64,000 bases of DNA, taken from assembly GCA_021774615.1 (NCBI GenBank), contig JAJFIW010000036.1, forward strand, positions 101,318-165,317, written 5' to 3'. The translations under genes and the position numbers were made by a program. Below, in pieces: positions 43,010-51,668 of the stretch (the first letter of the stretch is position 1; the number at the start of each line of letters is the position of its first letter). The notes beneath the pieces are model-generated. The model was not told the origin of the DNA, made no database searches, and saw only the letters and a list, made by a program, of their open reading frames with translations. Source of the stretch: Alphaproteobacteria bacterium (GTDB lineage Bacteria > Pseudomonadota > Alphaproteobacteria > UBA1280 > UBA6503).

Positions 43010-44614
43010 ATGGCACGCTTACTCGATATCAAAAAACTAAACATTACTTTTTCTAGTGACGCGGGACCCTTGCACGCAGTTAAAGACGTGTCTTTCCACG
43101 TGGGTAAAGGCGAAGTTGTTTGCTTGGTGGGCGAGTCGGGTAGTGGCAAAACAATTTCAGCATTAGCTGCTATGGGTTTATTGCCTGAGAACAGCAAAGT
43201 TACAGCCGAAAAATTATCATTCGATGGCAAAGATTTACAAACCTTAGATGCCGAGTCTTTCCGCAAGCTACGTGGCAAAGACATGAGCATGATTTTCCAA
43301 GAACCAATGACTAGCTTAAACCCTGTTTTTAAGGTGGGCGAACAGGTTGAAGAGGTTCTTACAATCCATACCAAACTATCCCATAAAGACCGCAAAAAAA
43401 GAGTTTTAGAGCTTTTCGAAACCGTAAAAATTGATGACCCAGAACGCCGTTACCATGCATACCCTAGCCAACTTTCAGGTGGGCAGCGGCAGCGGGTGAT
43501 GATTGCAATGGCACTAGCCATGGACACCAAACTACTTATTGCCGACGAGCCAACAACAGCACTAGATGTAACCGTACAAGGCCGTATCCTCGAGCTACTC
43601 TGCGAGCTAAAAGACAAGTTTAATATGTCTGTTTTATTTATTACCCACGACTTTGGAGTAGTTAAAGAGCTTGGCGACCGAGTAGTTGTTATGCAGCACG
43701 GCGAAATTATGGAGCAGGGGGCTGTTAAAACAGTTATGAGCAAACCAGAAAGTGCTTATACTAAACAGCTTTTAGCTGCGATGCCAAAGTTTTCTCCACG
43801 TAAGCCATCTGTTAAGAAACAACAAAAATTATTAAAAGTTAAAGAATTATCTAAAGATTTCGAAGTAAGAAAAGGTGGCTTATTTAGCCCTGCTGAAACT
43901 TTCCATGCGGTAGATAACGCCTCTTTTGATTTATTCAAAGGAGAAACTCTAGGCGTGGTTGGTGAATCTGGCTGCGGCAAATCAACTTTGGCGCGGTGTG
44001 TTATTGGCTTATACCAAGCAGATAGCGGCAATGTTGTGTTTAAAGGGAAAGACATTGCCAAGCAAACTGGCAAAGAGCTAAAAGCAATGCGTCGCCACAT
44101 GCAAATGGTTTTTCAAGACCCATTCTCGTCGCTTAACCCACGGATGCGAATTGGCGAGTCTGTTGGCGAGGGCTTACGTGCCCACAACATTATGCCCGAA
44201 AAAGAAAGACGAGACTTTGTTCATCAACTACTAGAGGACTGCGGCCTCCCCGCCGACAGTTACGACCGATTCCCACATCAATTTTCTGGTGGGCAACGGC
44301 AGCGGGTTTGTATTGCCCGAGCGTTGAGCCTAAAACCAGATTTAATTATTGCTGATGAGCCAGTTTCAGCTTTAGATGTATCGGTACAAAAACAGATTTT
44401 AGATTTATTAGCATCGCTAAAAGAAAAGTATAATTTAAGTTACCTGTTTATTTCCCATGACTTACGAGTAGTATCACAAATATGTGAGAGAGTTCTTGTA
44501 ATGCATAAAGGTAAAATTGTTGAGCAAGGAAATACGATTGATGTGTTTAATAAACCTAAACACGAATACACACAGCACTTGTTATCTTCAATACCGGGTA
44601 AAAAAGCTAGCTAA
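43010..44614 (+). CDS. Fused double ABC ATPase, peptide/nickel type
   Basis: The 534-residue product is two OppD/OppF-like ATPase domains in one chain. The first has Walker A GESGSGKT, signature SGGQRQRVMIAMALAM and Walker B LLIADEPTTALD; the second has GESGCGKST, SGGQRQRVCIARALSL and LIIADEPVSALD. The linker at about 250-285 carries the CxxxP-like oligopeptide-binding region, altered to AAMPKF. Such fused ATPases serve dipeptide, oligopeptide or microcin C (Yej) importers. No permease or binding-protein genes are next to it, so the partner subunits must be encoded elsewhere. Confidence 0.9.
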   Translation: MARLLDIKKLNITFSSDAGPLHAVKDVSFHVGKGEVVCLVGESGSGKTISALAAMGLLPENSKVTAEKLSFDGKDLQTLDAESFRKLRGKDMSMIFQEPMTSLNPVFKVGEQVEEVLTIHTKLSHKDRKKRVLELFETVKIDDPERRYHAYPSQLSGGQRQRVMIAMALAMDTKLLIADEPTTALDVTVQGRILELLCELKDKFNMSVLFITHDFGVVKELGDRVVVMQHGEIMEQGAVKTVMSKPESAYTKQLLAAMPKFSPRKPSVKKQQKLLKVKELSKDFEVRKGGLFSPAETFHAVDNASFDLFKGETLGVVGESGCGKSTLARCVIGLYQADSGNVVFKGKDIAKQTGKELKAMRRHMQMVFQDPFSSLNPRMRIGESVGEGLRAHNIMPEKERRDFVHQLLEDCGLPADSYDRFPHQFSGGQRQRVCIARALSLKPDLIIADEPVSALDVSVQKQILDLLASLKEKYNLSYLFISHDLRVVSQICERVLVMHKGKIVEQGNTIDVFNKPKHEYTQHLLSSIPGKKAS

Positions 44615-44664
44615 AACATAATAATTGCGTTAAAACACTCGTATAAAAGTAGGAGAGATAACAG

Positions 44665-45327
44665 ATGAAATTTAAGTTCCTTCATGGTTTAGATGACGAT
44701 ATCCAAGAGCAAGCCCTGCAAGACTTTTGGACCGAGAATAAATGGTTTATTTATATCGGCTTTATCGTATTTTTTGCCAGCTTTGGCGGGATGAAATATT
44801 ACCAAATACACCAACAAAACTCTCTACAGGCAGAGGCTATCTCCTATTACCAAGCTAAAGAGCAAGGAAACATGCCTGCCATGGAAGCTTTAGCTAATGA
44901 TGCTAATAAAGGATACCGCAGCTTAGCATTGTTCGAAATTGCTAATGACCATGTAAAGAACAAAGCTTACAAAGAGGCTTCAGAAATTTATGGTGCTATC
45001 TCTACAGATAACTCTATGCCTGTATTATGGCGCGACTTAGCAGCTATTTTACAAGCACAACTAGTTTTATCAGCTGAACCTGAACAATCAGTATTAACTT
45101 TAAAAAATTTAGTGGCTACAAATAGCCCTTATAAGCTAACAGCTCTGGAGCTTTTGGCCATCCAAGCGCAAAACGAAGAGCAATATGAGCAAGCAAAATC
45201 CTATTATGAACAAATTTTGGCACAATCTGGAAACATGCAAGACATGCGACCACGTATTGAGCAACGCTTGTCTTACTTAAAAGGCAAAGGTTTACTAAAA
45301 GAAGAAACAGCCGAGGGGACTAACTAA
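44665..45327 (+). CDS. YfgM-like TPR membrane protein
   Basis: The 220-residue product has a cytoplasmic N-terminus (DDIQEQALQDFWTENKWF), one membrane segment at about 29-46, and a periplasmic part of tetratricopeptide-like helices (YEQAKSYYEQILAQ). This matches the YfgM/TPR_21 family, which in E. coli joins the SecYEG translocon and periplasmic chaperones. The gene order TPR protein-bamB-der is the same as in E. coli (yfgM-bamB-der). The stop overlaps the bamB start by one base (TAATG). Confidence 0.87.
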   Translation: MKFKFLHGLDDDIQEQALQDFWTENKWFIYIGFIVFFASFGGMKYYQIHQQNSLQAEAISYYQAKEQGNMPAMEALANDANKGYRSLALFEIANDHVKNKAYKEASEIYGAISTDNSMPVLWRDLAAILQAQLVLSAEPEQSVLTLKNLVATNSPYKLTALELLAIQAQNEEQYEQAKSYYEQILAQSGNMQDMRPRIEQRLSYLKGKGLLKEETAEGTN

Positions 45328-46631
45328 TGGGCATGCGCTTATTAGCATTATTGGCAATACCAATGCTAGTTGTTGGCTGTGGTGGCAACAACGATAGGCT
45401 AAAACTTTCTGGAGAGAGAGAAAGCATCGTTCAGGATGTAACTACTATTGAGCCTGATATTGACCTTCTTAATACTAAATTAAAGCTTCCTGCTGTTTCT
45501 AAAAAAAGCGAATGGCCACAAGTAGGCGGCTATGCCGACCATAAAGCCAGACATGCACCATTGCCAGCACGAGTAACATTGGCTTGGAAAAAAAGTATTA
45601 TGCCAAGCATAGACAGTGATGAAGGGCTAGTTAACCCACCAATTGTTGCCGATGGTAAAATATATTTCATGACACCTGAGAATGAAGTTATTTCTTTAGA
45701 TGCTTGGAGCGGAGATAAGCTTTGGACTAGAAAATTATTAAACAAAAAGAACCGTGGCATAAGTATATCTGGCGGGCTTGCTTTTGAAGAAGGTGTTTTG
45801 TTTGCAACTACTAGCTCGGGCCAAGTTGTTGCTTTAGATAGTGTAGCTGGTGACGAAATATGGCGCTCAACTGTAAGTGCTCCGGTTCGTGCAGCCCCTA
45901 CAGTTGCTGGTGGCCGTGTTTTTGTTGTTAGCCACGATAATCGCCTCCATACATTTAGAGCAAGCGACGGTAAGCTACTATGGAGCCATAGCGGTATAGA
46001 AGAAAACCTATCTATTTTAGGTGGTGCAGCACCTGCTGTAAGTGAATGTGTTGTAGTGGTTGCATATTCAAGCGGTGAGGTTTACGCCTTAAGAGTTAAA
46101 GATGGTAATTATTTGTGGCATGATGCTTTGTCGGTACGTGCAGCATACGATCCACTTGCCAATATTACCGATATTCTTGCAGCACCAGTAATTGCTGACG
46201 GCGCTGTTTATACCGCCAATGTAAGTGGGCAAATGGTTGTTTTCTTACTTGAGAATGGCAGAAAAATCTGGAAACAAGATTTTTCTGCTCGTTCAACGCC
46301 AGTTGTTATTGGAAATGCTATTTTTATAATTACTACTAATAATCAAATGCTAGCGGTACATCGCACAACGGGTAAAATTAAATGGGTTATGGACCTAGGC
46401 AAAAACTCTCTGTCTGACAAAGACAAGCTAGTCGACTGGTATGGACCAGTATTAGCAGGGGATCGTCTGTTGGCTGTTTCAAGTGATGGATATGCAGTTT
46501 CTGTGTCTCCTTATGACGGTAAAAAATTATCGTTGGTTAAATTAAAAGGTAATGCATCAGTTCCGCCAGTTGTCGCAAATGAAATGCTATACTTCTTGAC
46601 CGACGAAGGAAGAATGATTGCATATGACTAG
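45327..46631 (+). CDS. bamB: BamB, outer membrane protein assembly lipoprotein
   Basis: BamB is the beta-propeller lipoprotein of the BAM complex, which inserts proteins into the outer membrane. The 434-residue product has a lipoprotein signal with lipobox VVGC, then PQQ-type propeller repeats (for example VISLDAWSGDKLWTRK, VVALDSVAGDEIWRST, LHTFRASDGKLLWSH, VYALRVKDGNYLWHD). Length is somewhat above E. coli BamB. The last eight bases overlap der. Together with surA and lptD at the other end of the window it shows a full outer-membrane biogenesis set. Confidence 0.92.
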   Translation: MGMRLLALLAIPMLVVGCGGNNDRLKLSGERESIVQDVTTIEPDIDLLNTKLKLPAVSKKSEWPQVGGYADHKARHAPLPARVTLAWKKSIMPSIDSDEGLVNPPIVADGKIYFMTPENEVISLDAWSGDKLWTRKLLNKKNRGISISGGLAFEEGVLFATTSSGQVVALDSVAGDEIWRSTVSAPVRAAPTVAGGRVFVVSHDNRLHTFRASDGKLLWSHSGIEENLSILGGAAPAVSECVVVVAYSSGEVYALRVKDGNYLWHDALSVRAAYDPLANITDILAAPVIADGAVYTANVSGQMVVFLLENGRKIWKQDFSARSTPVVIGNAIFIITTNNQMLAVHRTTGKIKWVMDLGKNSLSDKDKLVDWYGPVLAGDRLLAVSSDGYAVSVSPYDGKKLSLVKLKGNASVPPVVANEMLYFLTDEGRMIAYD

Positions 46632-48057
46632 TTCTAACACAAATAAGGTTGCGGTTATTGGTCGTCCTAATGTTGGTAAATCATCTATTTTTAATCGTCT
46701 AGTTGGTTATAAGGCTGCACTTGTACACGATACGCCTGGTGTTACTCGTGACCGTAAATACGCACAAGTTCTTATGGGCGAGCAAGCTGTAGAGCTAATA
46801 GATACTGCTGGTTTTGAAGAGGGCGGTAAACAAGAGCTAACCCGCCGTATGAATGAAATTTCTAAAAAAGCAATGGACGAAGCGGCAGCAGTTCTTTTTG
46901 TGGTAGATGGCAACGCTGGCCTTACCCCCGCTGATGAAGGCTTAGCACGCCTAGTTAAACAAGCTAACAAGCCAGTTATTTTTGTTATTAATAAGGCCGA
47001 CACTAAGGCAACTATTGCTAATGTAAACGAATTTTACCAACTTGGTTTTGATGAACCTATTCTAGTTTCCGCAGCGCATAATAGTGGTTTTCCTGATATT
47101 TTGGATGCACTACTACCATTTGCACAGGTTATATCGGATATTTCTATTGAAGAAGAGATTGATACTTCTGGTATAGATGGAATGGACCCTGAAACTATTG
47201 AAGAAGAAATTGTTGTTGAAGAAGAAAAACCTTACCGTCCTGATTGGTTGCGTATAACCATTGTGGGTCGCCCTAATGCTGGTAAGTCAACCTTAGTAAA
47301 CCAACTTCTTGGTGAAGAACGGATGATGACAGGTGACCAAGCTGGGCTAACCCGTGAAAGTACCATCACCAGATGGGAAACAGAAGGCGTAGGCTACGAG
47401 CTAATAGACACGGCAGGTCTTCGTAAAAAAGCACGTATTGACGATGACTCTATTGAGAAGATGAGTGCATCTGACGCTATTCGTGCTGTTGGCCAAGCAC
47501 ATGTGGTTATTTTGCTTCTTGACGCAACATGCCCATTCGAGCACCAAGACAAAACCATTGCAGCACATGTTGTCGGCGAGGGTAAACCACTTATTATCGC
47601 ACTTAATAAATGGGATTTAGTTAAAGACAAAAAAGAGCTTTTAGATGAAATGGGCTTTATGCTCGAAAAGAGCTTTTCTCAAGTTAGGGGGGTACCACTT
47701 ATCCCGATTAGCGCACTTTCAGGCAAAGGTGTTCAGGATCTACTAAAACCAGTAGAGCACCTATATCGGTTGTGGAACATCCGTATTGGTACAAGTAAAC
47801 TAAATGCCTTCTTGCGTGACGCACTAGAAGCCCACACACCACCAATGACAAGCGACCATAGACCTGTAAAAATGAAATACATGGTACAATCTAGCGTTCG
47901 CCCGCCAACTTTTAAAATATGGTGTAATCGTCCGCAGGCTGTGCAAGTTAGTTACTTGCGCTACTTAACAAATGGTATGCGCAAAGTATTTAAACTTGAT
48001 GGGATAGTTTTTAGGCTTGTTACTATGTCGGGCGAGAACCCATACCATAAGCCATAG
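46624..48057 (+). CDS. der: Der (EngA), double GTPase for ribosome assembly
   Basis: Der is an essential GTPase with two G domains and a KH-like domain that acts in 50S assembly. The 477-residue product has G1 GRPNVGKSS, DTAGFEEGG and NKAD in domain one; GRPNAGKST, DTAGLRKKARI and NKWD in domain two; and a C-terminal KH-like domain. An acidic linker with EEEIVVEEEKP separates the G domains. A TTG at 46618 is in frame, but the ATG at 46624 has AAGGAAG upstream and fits the family start. Confidence 0.96.
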   Translation: MTSSNTNKVAVIGRPNVGKSSIFNRLVGYKAALVHDTPGVTRDRKYAQVLMGEQAVELIDTAGFEEGGKQELTRRMNEISKKAMDEAAAVLFVVDGNAGLTPADEGLARLVKQANKPVIFVINKADTKATIANVNEFYQLGFDEPILVSAAHNSGFPDILDALLPFAQVISDISIEEEIDTSGIDGMDPETIEEEIVVEEEKPYRPDWLRITIVGRPNAGKSTLVNQLLGEERMMTGDQAGLTRESTITRWETEGVGYELIDTAGLRKKARIDDDSIEKMSASDAIRAVGQAHVVILLLDATCPFEHQDKTIAAHVVGEGKPLIIALNKWDLVKDKKELLDEMGFMLEKSFSQVRGVPLIPISALSGKGVQDLLKPVEHLYRLWNIRIGTSKLNAFLRDALEAHTPPMTSDHRPVKMKYMVQSSVRPPTFKIWCNRPQAVQVSYLRYLTNGMRKVFKLDGIVFRLVTMSGENPYHKP

Positions 48058-48645
48058 TTAAAACTTACTTTTTATACCTTGCATCATCATTTTATTCTGA
48101 TTTTTTTGATACTCGTAGCCTTGATCATACAAGACTATCTCTGTATCTAGGTAGCCTTCGTTGATTAACCATTCTTTGATTGATTGATCTAGTTGGTAGA
48201 CTTGCTCTAGGTATATAGAGTTTGGTCTTTCCTCTAGATTAAGTGGTGACACATAAATATCGTAAACTAATACTACCGCTGCAAAAACAACAATGAAACG
48301 CCCTGCGCCTAGCATAAAGCCTAATGACTTTCGTATAATAGGGAATGGGCGGATGGTTCGTCTGCTAAGCCATGGGGTTATGATTATTTTATTTATAAGA
48401 TATACTGCTATACTGCCGATTATAAATATAAAACCTAATGTCCATAACACGTCACCTGTGGCAACTGCTTGGCTACTTTCTGCTGATACTCTCGGGTCGT
48501 ATGACGTAAGGACTATAATTGCAGCCGTAGCATAAATTGGTATCCATAAACACATAACTACAAATTCGGCGACAAACCCGCGCCTCATTCCACCAAAAGC
48601 TGCACCAAGTGTAAAAATAATAAGTAATAAGTCTAATGGTGACAT
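48058..48645 (-). CDS. cvpA: CvpA family membrane protein
   Basis: The 195-residue product has four hydrophobic segments (about 4-20, 27-47, 68-87 and 106-128) in the CvpA/colicin V production pattern, with DLLLIIFTLGAAFGGMRRGFVAE at the start. CvpA is linked to colicin V export and envelope integrity; the mechanism is unknown. The stop directly adjoins the der stop on the other strand. It follows radA by 13 bases, so radA-cvpA is one operon, an order common in alphaproteobacteria (where purF often comes next; it does not here). Confidence 0.88.
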   Translation of the reverse strand: MSPLDLLLIIFTLGAAFGGMRRGFVAEFVVMCLWIPIYATAAIIVLTSYDPRVSAESSQAVATGDVLWTLGFIFIIGSIAVYLINKIIITPWLSRRTIRPFPIIRKSLGFMLGAGRFIVVFAAVVLVYDIYVSPLNLEERPNSIYLEQVYQLDQSIKEWLINEGYLDTEIVLYDQGYEYQKNQNKMMMQGIKSKF

Positions 48646-48658
48646 TGGTATATCTTTC

Positions 48659-50008
48659 TTAATTAAATAAATGTTCTACAAGGTGGTCTAGGCGTTTTAT
48701 TTGGATAATTTCTAGCCCATCTACTTTTACTTTTGTAGGTAAAGTTGGGGTGATAGCCACTTTAAACCCTAGTTTTTGTGCTTCTTTAAGGCGTACATCC
48801 ATTTGCCCCACGCTGCGTACTTCACCAGTTAAGCCAAGCTCTCCCATAATTACTCGGTCCGATGGAATAGGGCGGTTAAGAAGTGAGGACACCATAGCAG
48901 ATGCCATTGCTAAGTCAGCTGCAGGTTCAGTAACTCGTAATCCACCTGCAATATTAAGGAAAATGTCATGGCTAGAAAATGTAAAGCCTGCATGTTTGTC
49001 TAACACTGCTGCTAGCATAGATAGCCGCCCGCCATCAACCCCTAAAGTAGTGCGCCGAGGCTGTGCCTGATTAGTTGCCGACACTAATGCTTGTACTTCC
49101 ATCAACATTGGGCGCGTGCCTTCAATAGCGGTTAACACAGCACTTCCTGCAGCATCAGTGGTTCGTTCTTCAAGGAATAATGCTGATGGGTTAGATATGT
49201 CTTGTAAGCCTCTGTCGCACATATCAAACACGCCAATTTCGTTAGTTGCGCCAAATCTATTTTTAAAGGTACGTAGAATGCGGAATGGCTGCCCGCGGTC
49301 ACCCTCAAAATACATTACAGTATCTACCATGTGTTCAAGTACTCGAGGCCCTGCAATCTGCCCATCTTTGGTTACATGCCCTACAAACACAACACAAACA
49401 CCAGCTTTTTTAGCTGCTCCTATAATTTCGTTTGCGGCTAAGCGCACTTGGCTAACTGTGCCGGGGGCGGACTCGGTTTTATCAGAGAACACAGTTTGGA
49501 TAGAGTCTATAACCATAAACCCTGTTTTATTTTTGGCCATGGTAGCTAAAATTGTTTCAAGGTGCCCTGTTGTCGCAATGTGGACATCGGCATTTTCAAG
49601 CCCAAGGCGTTTTGCTCGGAGTTGGATTTGACTGGCAGATTCCTCACCACTAAAATAGAGCACGGGTGTTTTTTGACTTAAATGGGCTGCTGTTTGTAAT
49701 AACAAAGTGGACTTACCAATCCCCGGGTCACCACCAATTAGTATTGCAGAGCCTGCAACCAAACCTCCACCAAGTACACGGTCAAACTCGGCACTGTGGG
49801 TGTTAAGGCGTGGGTTGTCTACGGTTGTGCCTTGTAGCGCAATAAGCTCGGCAGGTTTACCACCACTTACTTTACTGCCCATATGGGTCGTAGCGGGTAG
49901 TTCTTCAACAACGCTGTTCCAAGCGTCACAATTTTCGCAGCGCCCTTGCCAACGGGGGTATTCGGTAGCGCACTCTTGGCATACATAGCGGGTTTTTAAC
50001 TTGGCCAT
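48659..50008 (-). CDS. radA: RadA DNA repair ATPase
   Basis: RadA is a RecA-like helicase that processes recombination intermediates. The 449-residue product has an N-terminal zinc finger with Cys10, Cys13, Cys24 and Cys27, Walker A GGDPGIGKST, the RadA-specific KNRFGATNEIGVF, and a C-terminal Lon-like domain (DGGRLSMLAAVLDKHAGF, ELGLTGEVRSV). Length is normal. A possible promoter lies at 50044-50073, and cvpA follows. Confidence 0.96.
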   Translation of the reverse strand: MAKLKTRYVCQECATEYPRWQGRCENCDAWNSVVEELPATTHMGSKVSGGKPAELIALQGTTVDNPRLNTHSAEFDRVLGGGLVAGSAILIGGDPGIGKSTLLLQTAAHLSQKTPVLYFSGEESASQIQLRAKRLGLENADVHIATTGHLETILATMAKNKTGFMVIDSIQTVFSDKTESAPGTVSQVRLAANEIIGAAKKAGVCVVFVGHVTKDGQIAGPRVLEHMVDTVMYFEGDRGQPFRILRTFKNRFGATNEIGVFDMCDRGLQDISNPSALFLEERTTDAAGSAVLTAIEGTRPMLMEVQALVSATNQAQPRRTTLGVDGGRLSMLAAVLDKHAGFTFSSHDIFLNIAGGLRVTEPAADLAMASAMVSSLLNRPIPSDRVIMGELGLTGEVRSVGQMDVRLKEAQKLGFKVAITPTLPTKVKVDGLEIIQIKRLDHLVEHLFN

Positions 50009-50043
50009 AACGGTGTAACTATTCCTTGCTCTATTACGGCAGA

Positions 50044-50073
50044 ATTATGCCACAGTAGCTCGTATATATGCAA
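50044..50073 (-). promoter_or_regulatory. Possible radA promoter
   Basis: On the minus strand, TTGCAT (50068-50073) and CATAAT (50044-50049) are 18 bases apart. The -10 element matches five of six consensus positions and the -35 only three. It lies about 36 bases before the radA start and directly after the terminator of the upstream gene. Confidence 0.35.
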
Positions 50074-50103
50074 AAGAATAAACCCCCAATAAAGGGGGTT
50101 TAT
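50071..50103 (-). terminator. Terminator of the lipoprotein gene at 50133
   Basis: A ten-pair stem, ATAAACCCCC with GGGGGTTTAT (arms 50078-50087 and 50094-50103), has a 6-base loop. Reading on the minus strand it is followed by TCTTTT. It lies 30 bases after the stop of the lipoprotein gene and separates that gene from radA. Confidence 0.75.
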
Positions 50104-50132
50104 CCAACGAGTTACCTCGTTTCGTTAAAAAA

Positions 50133-50708
50133 TTACCTGTACATCTGGCGCCCATGAGCATCCCAGAACGACCAACCAGCATTACTACGCTCTGCAGTTA
50201 GCAAAGCGTATGTTTGTTGACCTTGGTGGTTTAACCCGAACCCTTTCATGAAGATGTAAACTTCCATCTGCATGGAGGTATGGTTTGCCATTTGTGTGAT
50301 GTGTCTTACACGCACATTGGCATTAACGGTATAGCGGCCAATAGTCATGGCCCATTGATCTATATCGTTATAAACCACTTTAATACCAGGTACTGGTACT
50401 GTTCCAGCTTGCCAACTATCGTCTAGCGGTAAACCAGCTAAAGCTCGTTGGTAGGCATACTCTGCCACGTGTGGCAAAATGTGTGCCCGTAAGGGCGAAC
50501 AACGGTTATGCACCGTATTTGCCGTGACCCAACGGTCACTGTTTGGAACACCAGAGTTAACACCAATAGCAAGACCGCAGCCTAACCCCAAAGGGAAATT
50601 GGATGCACTCCCGCCAATTGACCCCGTAGGGCCACCGGTATTAAAACCTACACTGGCACAGCCAGATAAAAATAATGTTATAAGAATAACTAATGTAGTT
50701 GCACGCAT
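50133..50708 (-). CDS. Unknown lipoprotein
   Basis: The 191-residue product starts MRATTLVILITLFLSGCASV, a clear lipoprotein signal with lipobox LSGC. A glycine-rich segment (GFNTGGPTGSIGGSAS) follows, then a soluble domain with DQWAMTIGRYTVNANVRVRHI and an aromatic C-terminus. I do not recognise the family. AAGGAG lies six bases before the ATG. It has its own terminator and is probably a single gene. Confidence 0.72.
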   Translation of the reverse strand: MRATTLVILITLFLSGCASVGFNTGGPTGSIGGSASNFPLGLGCGLAIGVNSGVPNSDRWVTANTVHNRCSPLRAHILPHVAEYAYQRALAGLPLDDSWQAGTVPVPGIKVVYNDIDQWAMTIGRYTVNANVRVRHITQMANHTSMQMEVYIFMKGFGLNHQGQQTYALLTAERSNAGWSFWDAHGRQMYR

Positions 50709-50803
50709 AACGTACTCCTTGAAAAGAAAAACGGGAAAGAAAAATACTTATTTATCTATAGTATATAGAGATTATAGCCAACAATTGCAAGTTAGTATAA
50801 TAA

Positions 50804-50849
50804 ACAAGCAGAAAAGCACCCATAATTATATGGGTGCTTTTCTGCTTGT
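50804..50849 (-). terminator. Long palindromic terminator after the 50852 gene
   Basis: A perfect 21-pair stem (50804-50824 with 50829-50849) has a 4-base loop. The inner GC-rich part, GCACCC with GGGTGC, is followed by TTTTCTGCTTGTTT on the minus strand. It begins two bases after the stop of the minus-strand gene. The arms are unusually long for a terminator. Confidence 0.75.
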
Positions 50850-50851
50850 CG

Positions 50852-51232
50852 CTATCTGTTTTGCACTCTGTAGATACGGTGGTGCACAACAGTTTTTTGC
50901 TTCTTTATTTGTAATGGCATAATCTTTTGCCCATATATGCCATGCCTATGAGGGCAGCGGTAACCTTTTTGGTAGCTCTGCTCATTTGTAAGGTAAATGG
51001 CTGGGCTAAGATCCCTTAATGAATTTCTTAGCAACAGCAAGAACTCTTCTCGTTCAGGGTACATATGGTTCAATAGACCCAGACGAAATTTCTCTCTCCT
51101 GCTCATAGTTTTTTCTTCACTGCGGGTTTCTTCTACAAAATCTGTAACTTTTTGATAATATTTTTCATCCATATTTAGTATGGAAAGAACTGTTACTAAC
51201 TTGTCTTCAGGTACTATAACTACAGCAGTCAT
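50852..51232 (-). CDS. Unknown protein, second gene of a small operon
   Basis: The 126-residue product starts MTAVVIVPEDKLVTVLSIL and is charged and helical (DEKYYQKVTDFVEETRSEEK), with a basic, Cys/His-containing end (RCPHRHGIYGQK). It is not recognised. AGGAG lies six bases before the ATG, and the start overlaps the stop of the upstream secreted protein gene by one base (TAATG), so the two are co-translated. A longer frame opens at 51256 but lacks the ribosome site. There is no signal peptide. Confidence 0.58.
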   Translation of the reverse strand: MTAVVIVPEDKLVTVLSILNMDEKYYQKVTDFVEETRSEEKTMSRREKFRLGLLNHMYPEREEFLLLLRNSLRDLSPAIYLTNEQSYQKGYRCPHRHGIYGQKIMPLQIKKQKTVVHHRIYRVQNR

Positions 51233-51552
51233 TAATATCTCCTGTTGTGGTAACACCTGTTGCCACGTGGGGTGTAGTGGTATTGTTCTGGATAGCCATT
51301 ATTCTGCCAGTTTTCGCGATAGTTGTACGGGTACGACGGGTAAGGTTGGTTGTTATAGTAGTGTCTTCTTTGCTGTTGACGGTACATATGCCTAGGTTGG
51401 TTGTATCTATTATAACCACGGTGTTTATGACGTCGTAGGTCGTGTCTATAGTTAGGGTCATGCCCCACATAGCTACGATTGTCATAATACTGTGCATGTA
51501 CTGTTGTTGGTAATAAAAGCACAGCAATAACTATAAGTAATATAAATTGCAT
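51232..51552 (-). CDS. Secreted small Tyr/Arg/Asn/His-rich protein
   Basis: The 106-residue product has a clear signal peptide (MQFILLIVIAVLLLPTTVHA, predicted cut before QYYDN). The mature part of about 86 residues is almost entirely Tyr, Arg, Asn, His, Gln and Pro, for example YNRYNQPRHMYRQQQRRHYY. Such composition suggests a disordered, positively charged periplasmic or surface protein, perhaps one that binds metal, polysaccharide or nucleic acid. GGAGG precedes the ATG at good spacing. The following gene is coupled to it. No family is recognised. Confidence 0.66.
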   Translation of the reverse strand: MQFILLIVIAVLLLPTTVHAQYYDNRSYVGHDPNYRHDLRRHKHRGYNRYNQPRHMYRQQQRRHYYNNQPYPSYPYNYRENWQNNGYPEQYHYTPRGNRCYHNRRY

Positions 51553-51668
51553 GAATCCTCCAGAAATGAGAATTAAAGAAAAGTGACAGTAAGATAAATT
51601 TTACGCAGAAGGTATAATGGGGACTAGGTTGCTATAAAGCAATGGATTTTTAACAAAAAAATAAGTTT

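Noticed and set aside
51207-51527. A second open frame over the Tyr/Arg-rich gene
   Set aside because: It lacks a signal peptide of normal form and a ribosome site, and its Thr/Ile-rich product looks like a frame shift of the biased DNA.
51629-51642. Hairpin TTGCTATAAAGCAA after dnaB
   Set aside because: Only five pairs and no T run; too weak to call a terminator.
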